64,000 nucleotides of DNA from Aeromicrobium sp. Leaf245 (GTDB taxonomy: Bacteria; Actinomycetota; Actinomycetes; Propionibacteriales; Nocardioidaceae), in the NCBI RefSeq assembly GCF_942548115.1, contig NZ_OW824151.1:1798001-1862000 (forward strand), written 5' to 3'. This document shows positions 45,407 through 55,945 of the stretch, piece after piece (positions within the stretch are counted from its first letter, which is position 1; each line of letters opens with the position of its first letter). A model generated the notes under the pieces. The model was given only the letters and a program-made list of their open reading frames with translations. It was not told where the DNA came from and did no database searches. Position numbers and translations under genes: made by a program.

Positions 45407-47226
45407 CCGCCACGAGCACCGAGGTGAGCCTGCCGGGCGTCACCACCGTCCGGGCGTCCGGTCGCGAGATCGTGCGCCGCGGCCTCGCGCTGTCGCCGGC
45501 CATCAAGGACGGCCTGGGACTCACGCTGCTGCTCGCCGTGCTGAGCACGGTGGGCGGCTCGGTGGTGCCCGTGGTCATCCAGCGCACGGTGGACTCGGGG
45601 CTGGGTGACGGGGGAGAGACGACCCTGTCCGCCATCGGTCCCTACCTGCTCGGCGCGCTCGTGCTCGTCCTGCTGACGGCGGTCGTCGCCTACTGGATGC
45701 GCGTGCGCCTGTTCGTGGCGAGCGAGCGCGGCCTCGCCGAGCTGCGTGTCACGGCGTTCCGCCACGTGCACGACCTCTCGATGCTCACGCAGAACGCCGA
45801 GCGCCGGGGCGTCCTCGTCTCGCGGGTGACGTCCGACATCGACCAGGTGTCCCTGTTCCTGCAGTTCACCGGCATCATGATCGTCATCAGCCTCGGCCAG
45901 ATGCTCGTCGCGACGGTCATCATGGCGTTCTACTCCTGGCAGCTGACCCTCGTCGTCTGGCTGTGCTTCCTCCCGCTCGCGGCCAGCCTGAAGTACTTCG
46001 CCGCACGGCTGAGCCGCGCCTACGACACCGTGCGCCGGACCGTCGGCGAGATGCTCGCCGTCGTGGCCGAGCCGGTCGTCGGTGCCTCCGTGGTCAAGGC
46101 GCACGCCATCGAGGACCGCACGCAGGCCAGGGTCGACGCGGGCATCCAGCGCAACCTCGACGCCAACGTCCGCGCCCAGAAGCTCGTGGCGGTCACGTTC
46201 GCCTCCGCCGGCCTCGTGGGCGGGCTCGCGAACGCCGGTGCCGTGGCCGTCGGAGTGGTCCTCGGCGTGGCCGGTGGCCTGTCGATGGGGACCGTCATCG
46301 CGTTCGCGTTCCTCGTCGGTCTGCTCGTGGGGCCCGCGCAGATGGCCACGCAGGTCCTGACCGAGGCGCAGAACGCCATCGCCTCGTGGCGGCGGGTCAT
46401 CGAGCTGCTCGACACCCCGGCCGACGTGGTCGACCCCGGTCCCGACGGGGTCGGTCTGCCCGACGAGGTGCTCGGCGCCCGGTTCGAGCACGTCGCGTTC
46501 GCCTACCCCGACGGCCCGGAGGTGCTCAGCGACGTCGACGTCACGATCCAGCCGCGCCAGCGCGTGGCGGTGGTGGGCGAGACGGGCTCGGGCAAGACGA
46601 CCTTCGCCAAGCTGCTCACCCGCCTCATGGACCCGGTGCGCGGGACGGTGCGGCTCGGCGACACCGACATCGCGCGGGTCTCCTTCGACGAGCTGCGGCG
46701 CCACGTGCTCATGGTCCCCCAGGAGGGCTTCCTGTTCGACGCGACGTTGCGCGAGAACCTGCTGTACGGGCGCGACGACGCGACGGACGTCGAGCTCGTC
46801 GCCGCGGTCGACGACCTCGGCCTCACCGACTGGTTCGCGGGGCTGCCGCACGGGTTGGACACACGCGTGGGGCAGAGGGGCGAGTCGCTGTCGGCGGGGG
46901 AGCGCCAGCTCGTCGCGCTGGTGCGCTCGGCCCTGGCCGACCCCGACTTCCTCGTGCTCGACGAGGCCACGAGTGCGGTCGACCCGCAGACCGAGCTGCG
47001 TGCCACGCGTGCGCTGGAGACCCTGCTCGAGGGACGCACGAGCGTCACGATCGCGCACCGGCTCAGCACGGCGGAGAACGCCGACCGCGTGCTGGTGTTC
47101 GACGCAGGCCGCCTCGTCGAGGACGGGTCGCACGACGAGCTGGTCGACGCCGGGGGCGTGTACGCCCGCCTGCACGCCAGCTGGGTGGCGCAGGCCTCGC
47201 TCGGGATCGTGCCGGCGGCCGAGTGA
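45403..47226 (+). CDS. ABC exporter half-transporter with catalytic ATP site
   Basis: 607-residue partner of the preceding gene, overlapping it by four bases. It has six membrane helices, Walker [10 protein letters not shown], a normal Walker [13 protein letters not shown] with catalytic Glu, and H-loop IAHRLST. The signature is altered to LSAGERQL. The altered signature faces the degenerate site of the partner, so the heterodimer would hydrolyse ATP at one site only. Lipid, drug or peptide export are all possible. Confidence 0.92.
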   Translation: MTATSTEVSLPGVTTVRASGREIVRRGLALSPAIKDGLGLTLLLAVLSTVGGSVVPVVIQRTVDSGLGDGGETTLSAIGPYLLGALVLVLLTAVVAYWMRVRLFVASERGLAELRVTAFRHVHDLSMLTQNAERRGVLVSRVTSDIDQVSLFLQFTGIMIVISLGQMLVATVIMAFYSWQLTLVVWLCFLPLAASLKYFAARLSRAYDTVRRTVGEMLAVVAEPVVGASVVKAHAIEDRTQARVDAGIQRNLDANVRAQKLVAVTFASAGLVGGLANAGAVAVGVVLGVAGGLSMGTVIAFAFLVGLLVGPAQMATQVLTEAQNAIASWRRVIELLDTPADVVDPGPDGVGLPDEVLGARFEHVAFAYPDGPEVLSDVDVTIQPRQRVAVVGETGSGKTTFAKLLTRLMDPVRGTVRLGDTDIARVSFDELRRHVLMVPQEGFLFDATLRENLLYGRDDATDVELVAAVDDLGLTDWFAGLPHGLDTRVGQRGESLSAGERQLVALVRSALADPDFLVLDEATSAVDPQTELRATRALETLLEGRTSVTIAHRLSTAENADRVLVFDAGRLVEDGSHDELVDAGGVYARLHASWVAQASLGIVPAAE

Positions 47227-47233
47227 CCTCTGG

Positions 47234-47239
47234 GAGGAT
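47234..47239 (+). promoter_or_regulatory. Possible leaderless promoter of hisI
   Basis: GAGGAT lies six bases before GTG 47246, with G replacing the first T of TANNNT. The spacing matches the other his genes. Confidence 0.4.
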
Positions 47240-47245
47240 GGCACC

Positions 47246-47584
47246 GTGACCTCACTCGACCCAGCCGTGGCCGCCCGGCTCAAGCGCGATCCCGCGGGGC
47301 TGGTCCCCGCCGTGGTGCAGGACGCCGGCACGCGCGACGTCCTCATGGTCGGGTGGATGGACGACGAGGCGCTGCACCGCACCCTCACGACCGGCCGGGG
47401 CACCTACTGGAGCCGCAGCCGCCAGGAGTACTGGGTCAAGGGCGAGACCTCCGGCCACACCCAGGCCGTGCGCGAGGTGCGCCTCGACTGCGACGGCGAC
47501 ACGCTGCTCGTCGTGGTCGACCAGGAGGGTCCGGCCTGCCACACCGGCGCGACCACCTGCTTCGACGCGGACCGGTTGCTGTGA
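47246..47584 (+). CDS. hisI: Phosphoribosyl-AMP cyclohydrolase HisI
   Basis: Zinc/magnesium enzyme opening the adenine ring of PR-AMP. The 112-residue, HisI-only product has [32 protein letters not shown], the LDCDGDTLL metal-binding segment and [14 protein letters not shown] with the catalytic and zinc Cys/His residues. The longer open frame beginning at 46973 is inside the ABC gene and is not used. The start of the Trp-associated protein overlaps its stop. Confidence 0.95.
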   Translation: MTSLDPAVAARLKRDPAGLVPAVVQDAGTRDVLMVGWMDDEALHRTLTTGRGTYWSRSRQEYWVKGETSGHTQAVREVRLDCDGDTLLVVVDQEGPACHTGATTCFDADRLL

Positions 47585-48147
47585 CGGCTGCGTCCGGGCG
47601 GCGTCTGTACGCGCCGGTGGTGCTCGGCCTGCTGGCGGTGGGTGGGCTCACCTGGTTGGCACTCGGCCGCACCTGGGCCAGCACCCGGCTGGCCCCGACG
47701 GGCCTGCCGCCCGACACGATCGTGGTCACGGGCCGCGACGTCGCCCCGCTGGCCGCCGCCCTGGCCGTCGTCGTGGTCACCGCCGCGCTCGCCGTGCTCG
47801 CGACCCGCGGGCGCGGGCGGCTCGTCGTCGGTCTCTTCGTCGTCGTGCTCGGACTCGGCGGTGCTGCCGTGTGCCTGGTCTCGGCGGCCGACGTCGACGC
47901 GTCGTTGTCCTCGGCCGCCGAGCAGTCCCCGGCCTTCACGGGCCAGGACCTCGGAGCCGTCTCGAGGTCGTCGTGGTCCTACGTCGCGGCCGCGGGGTTC
48001 CTGCTCGCGACCGGCCTCGGTGCCGTGACCGTCCGGCACGGCAGGTCGTGGCCCGCCATGAGCGGCCGGTACGACGCGCCGTCGCGCTCACGCGTCGACG
48101 ACGACCCGTGGAAGGCGCTCGACGAGGGACGCGACCCCACGCTCTGA
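47581..48147 (+). CDS. Trp-biosynthesis-associated membrane protein (TIGR02234 type)
   Basis: 188 residues with four membrane segments. The [11 protein letters not shown] start and a tail with [12 protein letters not shown] are features of the actinobacterial membrane protein usually found between trpE and trpC. It starts at GTG 47581 in a GTGA overlap with hisI. In related genomes trpE lies between hisI and this gene; here it does not. Function unknown. Confidence 0.82.
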   Translation: MTAASGRRLYAPVVLGLLAVGGLTWLALGRTWASTRLAPTGLPPDTIVVTGRDVAPLAAALAVVVVTAALAVLATRGRGRLVVGLFVVVLGLGGAAVCLVSAADVDASLSSAAEQSPAFTGQDLGAVSRSSWSYVAAAGFLLATGLGAVTVRHGRSWPAMSGRYDAPSRSRVDDDPWKALDEGRDPTL

Positions 48148-48195
48148 GCCATGCGGGACGAAAGTCCTGAATTCACCTGGAGGACTCGTAACTCC

Positions 48196-48207
48196 CGGGT
48201 GCACCCG
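48196..48207. promoter_or_regulatory. 12-bp palindrome upstream of the glycan cassette
   Basis: CGGGTGCACCCG is a perfect palindrome 50 bases before the glycosyltransferase start, and AGTCCT/AGGACT (48163-48168, 48181-48186) lies just upstream. It could be an operator or a weak terminator; no regulator is implied. Confidence 0.3.
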
Positions 48208-48256
48208 TCGTTGAGATCTTCGACACCGACGAGCGGTGACGACGGTTGGAGGTCCG

Positions 48257-49447
48257 ATGCGCGTACTCGTGCACGACTTCAGCGGGCATCCCTTCCAGGC
48301 CCAGCTGAGCCGGGAGCTCGCGCGGCGTGGCCACGACGTCACCCACTCCACCTGCAACGCCTACGTCTCGGGCAAGGGTCGACTCGAGTCCGCGGAGGGC
48401 GAGTCGATCACCTTCGAGACCGTGGGCGACGGCATCGTGTTCGACAAGAGCCGCTTCGTCCATCGTCTGCTCCTCGAGCTGAGGCTGGGGTTCGAGCTGG
48501 TCCGCCACGTCCGACGCGTCCGTCCCGACGTCGCCCTCATGTCCAACGTCCAGATCCCGACCCTGGTGGTCTTCGCGGCCGCGATGCTCGTGCTGCGCCA
48601 GCCGTGGGTGCTCTGGCACCAGGACGTGTACTCCGTGGCGGTGCGGTCCTTCGCCGGCGCGAAGCTCTCACGCTCCTTCCGTGCGGTGGCGGTCGGCTTC
48701 GAGGTCGCCGAGCGGTGGACGTCGCGCCGCGCCCGCGAGATCGTCGTCATCGCCGAGTCCTTCGTGCCCGTGCACGCGGGATGGGGCACGGCCGCCAAGG
48801 TGACGGTCATCGCGAACTGGGCCCCGCTCGACGAGATCGTGCCCTGTCCGCGCAAGAACGACTGGGCGGTCGAGAACGAGCTCGACGACGTCGACACGAT
48901 CCTGTACTCGGGGACCCTCGGGCTCAAGCACGACCCCGCGCTGCTGGTCCAGCTCACCGCCGCGGTGCGCGAGCGCGGCCGTGAGGTCCGGCTGGTCGTC
49001 GTGAACGAGGGGCCCGCCGTCCCGGTCCTGCGGGCCGAGGCCGCCGCGCTCGACGTCCCGCTCACGCTGCTGCCGTTCCAGCCCTACGACCGGCTCCCGG
49101 AGGTGCTGGCCAGCGGCGACGTGCTCGTGGTCCTGCTCGACCAGCAGGCGGGCGCGTTCTCCGTCCCGTCCAAGACGCTGTCCTACCTGTGCGCCGGTCG
49201 TCCCGTGGTGGGACTGATGCCCGAGGAGAACGCCGCCTCCGGGCTGGTGCGCCGGGCGGGCGGGCACGTCGGCCGACCCGACGCCGCCTCGCTCCCGGCA
49301 GCGGCCGCGTGGGTCGACCAGCTCCTGGGCGAGCCCGGACGTCGCGACGACGTCGGTGCCGAGGCGCGCGACCTCGCCGAGCAGGAGTTCTCCCTGGCCT
49401 CGTGCGCCGACCGCTTCGAGTCCGTGCTGCTGCGGAGCGCGCGATGA
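48257..49447 (+). CDS. GT-B glycosyltransferase (WbuB-like, GT4)
   Basis: 396-residue cytoplasmic glycosyltransferase. The N-terminal half begins MRVLVHDFSGHPFQAQLSRE and contains WVLWHQDVYSVAV, the C-terminal half has ILYSGTLGLKHDP, and the donor-binding FSVPSKTLSYLCAGRPVVG carries the conserved Lys and acidic-loop equivalents. It resembles WbuB-type fucosamine/acetamido-sugar transferases of O-antigen or capsule pathways; the sugar is unknown. ATG 48257 follows GGAGGT; GTG 48236 upstream lacks a ribosome site. It leads a three-gene coupled unit. Confidence 0.85.
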   Translation: MRVLVHDFSGHPFQAQLSRELARRGHDVTHSTCNAYVSGKGRLESAEGESITFETVGDGIVFDKSRFVHRLLLELRLGFELVRHVRRVRPDVALMSNVQIPTLVVFAAAMLVLRQPWVLWHQDVYSVAVRSFAGAKLSRSFRAVAVGFEVAERWTSRRAREIVVIAESFVPVHAGWGTAAKVTVIANWAPLDEIVPCPRKNDWAVENELDDVDTILYSGTLGLKHDPALLVQLTAAVRERGREVRLVVVNEGPAVPVLRAEAAALDVPLTLLPFQPYDRLPEVLASGDVLVVLLDQQAGAFSVPSKTLSYLCAGRPVVGLMPEENAASGLVRRAGGHVGRPDAASLPAAAAWVDQLLGEPGRRDDVGAEARDLAEQEFSLASCADRFESVLLRSAR

Positions 49448-50220
49448 GTGCCGCGACGCGGGCCGTCACCGGTCTCGACGTCGGGGTGCGTGACGTGTCG
49501 CGGCCCACCGGCGTGCCGCTGGTCGTCGTCGGACCGTTGACCCGCACGGGCCGTGAGCTGGCCGACCGGCACGGCGGGCCGGTGCTCTCCGTCTCGCGTG
49601 GCGCGACCGACGCGGCGGCCCTGCGGGCCGCCGGAGCCGACGTGGTCGACGTGGCCGGCGACGAGCTCGCCACGCTGCTCCGTGACGTCGAGTCCGTGGA
49701 CGTCGCGGTCTGCGCGCTCGGACCGGTGCACCCGGGGCCGGTGGACCTCGTGGGTGACACCGCGGCGACGGAGCGCGACCTCGCCTTCCTGCGCCGGGTG
49801 CTGGACGCGGCGGCCGGTCGTCCGGTCCGGCTCGTCCTCGTGTCCTCCGTCGTGGCGCTGGCACCCACGGCCGACCGGCGCTACTACGGGGGCTTCAAGT
49901 CCCTGGTGGAGCAGGCGCTCGTAACACTCGTCGCCGAGCACCCCGCCGCGCGCCTCGACGTCCTCTACCCGGGACGTCTCGTCGCCGGCGGCGAGCGCAC
50001 CCGTCCTTGGCACCGCCTCCACGCCGGTTTCTCCGGCCTCGCGGTCCGCGTCGAGCGATGCCTGCAGGACCGGGCAGCGCGAGCCGGGCGTCGCCGCGTC
50101 GTGGGCCTGGACGCCCGTCTGTGGCTGCTCGTGCGGTCCCTCTCACTCGTCGTCTCGGGCGCTCTGCCCGGGCGGATCGACCCACCCCTCGAGCTTGTCG
50201 GCACCAAGGAGACCTCCTGA
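49444..50220 (+). CDS. Short SDR/NAD(P)-epimerase-like protein
   Basis: 258 residues in a shortened, divergent Rossmann-like layout. LVVVGPLTRTGRELA replaces the usual glycine-rich loop, VLVSSVVAL supplies the Ser, and YYGGFK gives YxxxK. The cofactor loop is atypical, so activity as a sugar epimerase or reductase is uncertain. It overlaps the glycosyltransferase by four bases and the sugar transferase by one, so all three are probably translated together. Confidence 0.65.
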   Translation: MSAATRAVTGLDVGVRDVSRPTGVPLVVVGPLTRTGRELADRHGGPVLSVSRGATDAAALRAAGADVVDVAGDELATLLRDVESVDVAVCALGPVHPGPVDLVGDTAATERDLAFLRRVLDAAAGRPVRLVLVSSVVALAPTADRRYYGGFKSLVEQALVTLVAEHPAARLDVLYPGRLVAGGERTRPWHRLHAGFSGLAVRVERCLQDRAARAGRRRVVGLDARLWLLVRSLSLVVSGALPGRIDPPLELVGTKETS

Positions 50221-50948
50221 TGTGGAAGAAGCGTTCGCTCGACCTGCTGCTGACCGTGGCCGGAGCCGTCGTCTGGGTCCCGGTCGTCCTCACGGTGGCC
50301 CTGGCCGTCCTCGTGTCGGAGGGGCGCCCGGTGTTCTACCGGTCACGCCGCCGGGTGAGCGTCGACGAGGTCGTGCTGCTGACCAAGTTCCGCACGATGG
50401 TGCGCAACGCCGACAAGCTCGTGAACCGTGAGACCGTGCCGGTCGCGTCCGACACCCGCTTCCTCAACATCCCGGCCGACTCACCGCTCTACACCCGGAT
50501 CGGTCGCTTCGTGGAGCGCTTCGCGCTCACCGAGCTGCCGCAGCTCTGGCACGTCCTGCGCGGCGACATGAGCGTGGTGGGCAACCGTCCGCTGCCGCAG
50601 AACGTCATCGACTGCCTCCGCGAGGAGTACCCGCAGGTCTCCGACCGGTTCCTGACGCGTGCCGGCCTGACCGGCCCGGCCCAGCTCGTCGGCCGCGAGG
50701 CGCTCACCGACGGCGAGCGCCTCGAGCTGGAGGCGGCCTACTGCCGCGCCTGCCTCAACGGCTACCAGGCGAAGCTCGACGTCGTGATCCTGGCCGCGAC
50801 GATCTTCGGGGTCCTCGGCATCGGCAAGCAGCTCGGCCGCCGCGACGTGATGGACCTGATCGCGCGTCACTCCGGCCGCCCCCGCAGCGCCGCCGTCCTG
50901 GCGCCCGCTCCCGCGTCCTCGGTGCTCGCACGGTCGCAGCCGTCCTGA
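50220..50948 (+). CDS. Bacterial sugar transferase (undecaprenyl-phosphate sugar-1-P transferase)
   Basis: 242-residue monotopic sugar-phosphate transferase that would start glycan assembly on undecaprenyl phosphate. A hydrophobic segment at about 8-32 precedes the catalytic core: YRSRRRVSV, LTKFRTMVRNADK, RIGRFVERFALTELPQLWHV, and GDMSVVGNRP (normally GPRP). Its A-loop Asn for Pro is minor. ATG 50220 shares one base with the previous stop; AGGAG lies nine bases upstream. Confidence 0.9.
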   Translation: MWKKRSLDLLLTVAGAVVWVPVVLTVALAVLVSEGRPVFYRSRRRVSVDEVVLLTKFRTMVRNADKLVNRETVPVASDTRFLNIPADSPLYTRIGRFVERFALTELPQLWHVLRGDMSVVGNRPLPQNVIDCLREEYPQVSDRFLTRAGLTGPAQLVGREALTDGERLELEAAYCRACLNGYQAKLDVVILAATIFGVLGIGKQLGRRDVMDLIARHSGRPRSAAVLAPAPASSVLARSQPS

Positions 50949-50958
50949 GCGACGCCCT

Positions 50959-50992
50959 CCGGGGCGCACCGGCCGACGCCGATGCGCCCCGG
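50959..50992 (+). terminator. Terminator after the glycan cassette
   Basis: CCGGGGCGCA (50959-50968) and TGCGCCCCGG (50983-50992) pair perfectly over 10 bp with a 14-base loop. The hairpin starts 11 bases past the sugar transferase and touches the next -10 box. Confidence 0.75.
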
Positions 50993-50998
50993 TAGGCT
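50993..50998 (+). promoter_or_regulatory. Probable promoter -10 for the small membrane gene
   Basis: TAGGCT immediately follows the terminator and lies 37 bases before ATG 51035. Confidence 0.5.
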
Positions 50999-51034
50999 GT
51001 CGCCCGTCGTCCCCCTCGCAGGAGAGAGAGCTGC

Positions 51035-51280
51035 ATGTCGCACGGATCGTCGCCCGCGTCCTGGACCGCCGTCCTGGTCTGCCTCGCAGGCTTCACCATC
51101 GGCGGGATCGCTCTGATCCCCGAGCCGCACTGGGTGCCCTTCACGATCGGTGTCGTGCTCGCGGTCGCCGCGGGTCCGATCGGCCTGATCATGTCGCGCA
51201 TGGGTCTGGGCGCCGAGCGCGCACCCGGCCACGGTGACCGGCCGCACGGCGTCGACGAGCACCGCGCGACGACCGACTGA
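51035..51280 (+). CDS. HGxxPAAW-family small membrane protein
   Basis: 81 residues with the N-terminal HGSSPASW motif that names this actinobacterial family (DUF6704-like), followed by two hydrophobic segments (about 10-28 and 34-56) and a His/Arg-rich tail. The family regularly neighbours trpC. Its role is unknown. GGAGAGAGAG precedes ATG 51035. Confidence 0.82.
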   Translation: MSHGSSPASWTAVLVCLAGFTIGGIALIPEPHWVPFTIGVVLAVAAGPIGLIMSRMGLGAERAPGHGDRPHGVDEHRATTD

Positions 51281-51287
51281 CGCTCCC

Positions 51288-51923
51288 ATGAGCCCCGACG
51301 TGCCCCAGGGGCCCCGTTACCCGAGCTACCCGGGGGAGCAGCAGCCCGGCGGTGCCGGCCCGACGCACGGCACGCCCTGGTCGCCGCCCGCGCAGCCGGA
51401 CGTCCGTGCGGGCGTCCAGCCTGGCGCGCCGGCCTTCCCTGGCCAGGCGGACCGCTCGGTCCCGGAGGAGCCCGCGGGGTGGTGGATCCGCGTGCTCGCG
51501 TCGTTCGTCGACGGACTCATCGTGCTGGCGCTGTCGATCGTGCCGATCGTCGGCGGGTTCGTGCTGCTCTTCGTCGACGCCGACTACGACGAGGTCACCG
51601 ACGAGTTCACGAACACCAACCCGTGGGGACTCGTGGTCGTCGGGCTCGGGTTCGTCCTGTACCTCGGGTTCGACCTGTGGAACCGAGGTCTGAGGGTCGG
51701 GTACCGCGGACAGAGCCTCGGCAAGCAGCTGGTGGGCGTGCACGTCGTCGGACGTGACGGCGCACCGGTCGGCGCCCTCGAGGGATTCTTCCGGTGGCTC
51801 GTCGCCGGTCTGCTGCAGTGGACCTTCATCGGCCTGCTCGTCGACCTGCTCTGGCCCCTGTGGGACGAGCGCAAGCAGACCGTGCACGACAAGGCGATCA
51901 ACACCTACCCCGTGCGTCGCTGA
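51288..51923 (+). CDS. RDD-family membrane protein
   Basis: 211 residues: a Pro/Gly-rich cytoplasmic N-terminus of about 60 residues, then the RDD domain. WWIRVLASFVDGLIVLAL carries the conserved Arg-Asp, there are three or four membrane segments, and the domain ends WDERKQTVHDKAINTYPV. Family function is unclear; some RDD proteins are linked to ion exchange. ATG 51288 is seven bases after the previous gene. Confidence 0.85.
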   Translation: MSPDVPQGPRYPSYPGEQQPGGAGPTHGTPWSPPAQPDVRAGVQPGAPAFPGQADRSVPEEPAGWWIRVLASFVDGLIVLALSIVPIVGGFVLLFVDADYDEVTDEFTNTNPWGLVVVGLGFVLYLGFDLWNRGLRVGYRGQSLGKQLVGVHVVGRDGAPVGALEGFFRWLVAGLLQWTFIGLLVDLLWPLWDERKQTVHDKAINTYPVRR

Positions 51924-52024
51924 CGTCGGGACACGCCGCGCGGCCGGACGTTGGACGTTCTGCCCAGTCCACGCTTGGATGGACACGAGCCGGGGCGACA
52001 CCCGGCCCGACCGGAAGAGGACCC

Positions 52025-52507
52025 ATGGAGCCGTTCCCCGCAAGCCCCGAGCCCGAGTACCGTCCCGACGCCAAGGGTCCGGCCCCGGCGTCGGTGCAGA
52101 ACGCCGTCAAGCTGATCTGGGTCAGCGTCGGCCTCAGCCTGATCTCGACCGTCCTGACCTTCACGATGATCGACGACCTGGTGGACCAGGCCATCGAGAG
52201 CGCCGGTTCCGGAACGACCCTGGACCGCGACGCCGCTCGCGCCGGCGTGATGATCAGTCTCGTCATCGGCGTCGTCATCGGCGTCGCCCTCGCCGCGATG
52301 TTCGCCTACTTCATCGGCAAGGGCGCCAACTGGGCGCGCATCGTCTACACCGTGCTGGGCGTCATCGGCGTGCTCTTCGGCCTGATGGGCCTGGGCAACC
52401 AGCCTGCGCTGCTGCTGGTCCTGTCGATCATCAGCACCCTGCTGACGATCGCCACCGTCTTCCTGCTGTTCCGACCGGAGTCCAACGCCTACTTCAAGAA
52501 GGCCTGA
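52025..52507 (+). CDS. Hypothetical four-helix membrane protein
   Basis: 160 residues, family not recognised. A short Pro-rich N-terminus (MEPFPASPEPEYRPD) precedes four hydrophobic segments at about 26-44, 75-98, 104-122 and 126-148. It has small-residue-rich helices and ends in RPESNAYFKKA. GAAGAGGA precedes ATG 52025. It sits between two other small membrane genes in the trp neighbourhood, the only hint of function. Confidence 0.7.
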   Translation: MEPFPASPEPEYRPDAKGPAPASVQNAVKLIWVSVGLSLISTVLTFTMIDDLVDQAIESAGSGTTLDRDAARAGVMISLVIGVVIGVALAAMFAYFIGKGANWARIVYTVLGVIGVLFGLMGLGNQPALLLVLSIISTLLTIATVFLLFRPESNAYFKKA

Positions 52508-52532
52508 TCTCCGCGGCGAGACCCGGTTCCTC

Positions 52533-52967
52533 GTGACGCAGGCACGCGACCTGCTCCGGTCGGGCCCCCTGTGGGGTGGCCTGGCCGGAGCAGTCCTGCT
52601 GGGGGTGGTGGCGGTGCGGGACCCGCACGTCCCGGGCGCCTTCGGCGCCTGTCCGTTCCTCGCAGCGACGGGTCTGCCCTGCGCGGGGTGCGGTGGGCTG
52701 CGTGCCACGCACGACCTGCTCCACGGCGACGTGGGTGCGGCGCTGGCCCAGAACGCGCTCGCGGTCGGGCTGGTGCTCCTCGCGGCGGTCGCCTGGACGC
52801 GGTGGGCCGTCCGAGCCGCCGGGAGGGGGCCGGCCCGCGTCTCGGGCCCCGGCGCCACCACCACGTCGACGGGTGTCTCGTCGACGTTGCTCCTCGTCGT
52901 GGGCGTGGTCGTCGTGGTCTTCACCCTCGTGCGGTGGACCCCTGCAGGGGGAGTGCTCGGACCCTGA
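52533..52967 (+). CDS. DUF2752 membrane protein
   Basis: 144 residues of the DUF2752 family. The signature [20 protein letters not shown] contains the conserved Cys/Gly pattern, followed by a His (DLLHGD) and two more membrane segments. No function is established for the family. GTG 52533 lies 25 bases after the previous stop. The stop is embedded in a perfect hairpin. Confidence 0.85.
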   Translation: MTQARDLLRSGPLWGGLAGAVLLGVVAVRDPHVPGAFGACPFLAATGLPCAGCGGLRATHDLLHGDVGAALAQNALAVGLVLLAAVAWTRWAVRAAGRGPARVSGPGATTTSTGVSSTLLLVVGVVVVVFTLVRWTPAGGVLGP

Positions 52968-52985
52968 CCGACCCGCGGGGTCGGT
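52967..52985 (+). terminator. Short terminator-like hairpin before trpC
   Basis: ACCGACCC (52967-52974) and GGGTCGGT (52978-52985) pair perfectly around a three-base loop, starting in the last base of the DUF2752 stop. Confidence 0.6.
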
Positions 52986-52991
52986 GCGGTC

Positions 52992-52997
52992 TACCCT
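52992..52997 (+). promoter_or_regulatory. Possible trpCBA promoter -10
   Basis: TACCCT lies 38 bases before ATG 53035, just after the upstream hairpin. No attenuator leader peptide was seen in this short gap. Confidence 0.45.
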
Positions 52998-53034
52998 GGA
53001 GGGCAGGAGAAGTGCCGACGACGAGGAGGTGGCC

Positions 53035-53841
53035 ATGACCGTGCTCGACGACATCCTCGAGGGCGTCGCGGCCGACCGCGTCGCACGTCAGGCCACGTGC
53101 TCGCTCGACCAGCTCAAGGAGCAGGCGCTGCGCCAGCCCCCGGCGCTCGACCCGATGCCGGCGTTCCGGGCCGACGGCGTGAGCGTCATCGCCGAGGTCA
53201 AGCGCTCCAGCCCGAGCAAGGGCGCGCTCGCCGCGATCAAGGACCCCGCCGCGCTCGCCTGCGACTACGCCGCCGGCGGAGCGGCCGCCATCAGCGTGCT
53301 CACCGAGCAGCGCCGCTTCGACGGCAGCCTCGACGACCTGCGCGCGGTGCGTGCCCAGGTCGACGTGCCGCTGCTGCGCAAGGACTTCATGACGACCTCC
53401 TACGAGCTGTGGGAGGCCCGCGCCGCCGGTGCCGACATGGCCCTGCTCATCGTCGCGGCGCTCGACCAGGAGGCCCTCGTGAGCCTCGTCGAGCGCGCCC
53501 GGTCCATCGGCCTCACGCCTCTCGTGGAGGTCCACGACGAGGAGGAAGTCGAGCGGGCGCTCGACGCCGGAGCGCAGCTCGTCGGCGTCAACGCGCGCGA
53601 CCTCAAGACGCTCGAGGTCAAGCGCGACACCTTCGAACGTCTGGCCCCACGGATCCCCGACGGTGTGGTCCGGGTCGCCGAGTCCGGCGTGCGCGGTCCG
53701 CACGACGTGCTCGAGTACGCCCGCGCCGGTGCCCACGTGGTGCTGGTCGGCGAGACCCTCGTACGGGGCGACGACCCGCGGGCCACGGTCGCCGACCTCG
53801 TGGCCGCCGGCGCCCACCCCGCCCTGCAGCAGAGGTCCTGA
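53035..53841 (+). CDS. trpC: Indole-3-glycerol-phosphate synthase TrpC
   Basis: Monofunctional barrel enzyme (268 residues) closing the indole ring. [13 protein letters not shown] holds the catalytic Glu and Lys, [15 protein letters not shown] the second Lys region, [14 protein letters not shown] the Asn/Arg, and [11 protein letters not shown] the phosphate site. No TrpF domain is fused. GAGGAGGT precedes ATG 53035. It starts the trpCBA run. Confidence 0.96.
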   Translation: MTVLDDILEGVAADRVARQATCSLDQLKEQALRQPPALDPMPAFRADGVSVIAEVKRSSPSKGALAAIKDPAALACDYAAGGAAAISVLTEQRRFDGSLDDLRAVRAQVDVPLLRKDFMTTSYELWEARAAGADMALLIVAALDQEALVSLVERARSIGLTPLVEVHDEEEVERALDAGAQLVGVNARDLKTLEVKRDTFERLAPRIPDGVVRVAESGVRGPHDVLEYARAGAHVVLVGETLVRGDDPRATVADLVAAGAHPALQQRS

Positions 53842-53927
53842 CGTGGTCACGACGCCACTGCGGCGATGGTGACGGTCGCCGCGACCCCACCGTCACCCAC
53901 CGCGCAGCCACGCCAGAGAAGGACCTC

Positions 53928-55150
<1,223 letters not shown>

Positions 55151-55154
<4 letters not shown>

Positions 55155-55945
55155 GCGGGATCGACGCCCTGTTCGAGCGCACGCGTGCCGACGACCGCGC
55201 CGCCCTCGTGGGGTACCTTCCCGCCGGCTTCCCCGACGTGGACACGTCGGTCGCCGCGCTGACGGCGATGGTCGAGGGCGGGTGCGACCTCGTCGAGATC
55301 GGCCTGCCGTACAGCGACCCCGTCATGGACGGCCCCACCATCCAGGCCGCGGCCGAGACCGCGCTCGCGAACGGGTTCCGCACGAGCCAGGCCTTCGACG
55401 TCGTGCGACGTGTCGCCGGGACCGGCGCCCCCACGGTCGTCATGACCTACTGGAACCCGGTCGAGCGGTACGGCGTCGACCGCTTCGCCGCCGACCTCGC
55501 CGCAGCCGGGGGAGCCGGGCTGATCACGCCCGACCTCATCCCCGACGAGGCCGCCGAGTGGGAGGCGGCGTCGCGCGAGCACGGGCTGGACCGCACGTAC
55601 CTCGTGGCGCCGTCCTCGACCGACGCGCGGCTCGCGATGACCGCCGACGCGGCGAGCGGCTTCATCTACGCGACCGCCGTCATGGGGGTCACGGGTCAGC
55701 GTCAGGAGACCAGCTCGCTGGCCCCCGAGCTCGTCGCGCGTCTGCGCAAGGTCACCGACAAGCCGGTGGGCGTCGGTCTGGGCGTCAGCAACGGCGCCCA
55801 GGCCCACGAGATCGCCCAGTACGCCGACGCGGTCATCGTCGGCTCGGCCTTCGTGCGGCTGCTGCTCGACGCGCCCGACGCCGAGAGCGGGGTCGCCGCC
55901 GTCGGCGAGCTGGCCCGTGAGCTGCGGGCAGGAGTCGTCCGATGA
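55151..55945 (+). CDS. trpA: Tryptophan synthase alpha subunit TrpA
   Basis: Cleaves indole glycerol phosphate and channels indole to TrpB. The 264-residue barrel has the catalytic Glu in [20 protein letters not shown] and the catalytic Asp in the same stretch, [11 protein letters not shown], the [12 protein letters not shown] loop and the GVGLGVSN phosphate site. GTG 55151 overlaps trpB; GAGGAG lies just upstream. Its stop overlaps lgt. Confidence 0.96.
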
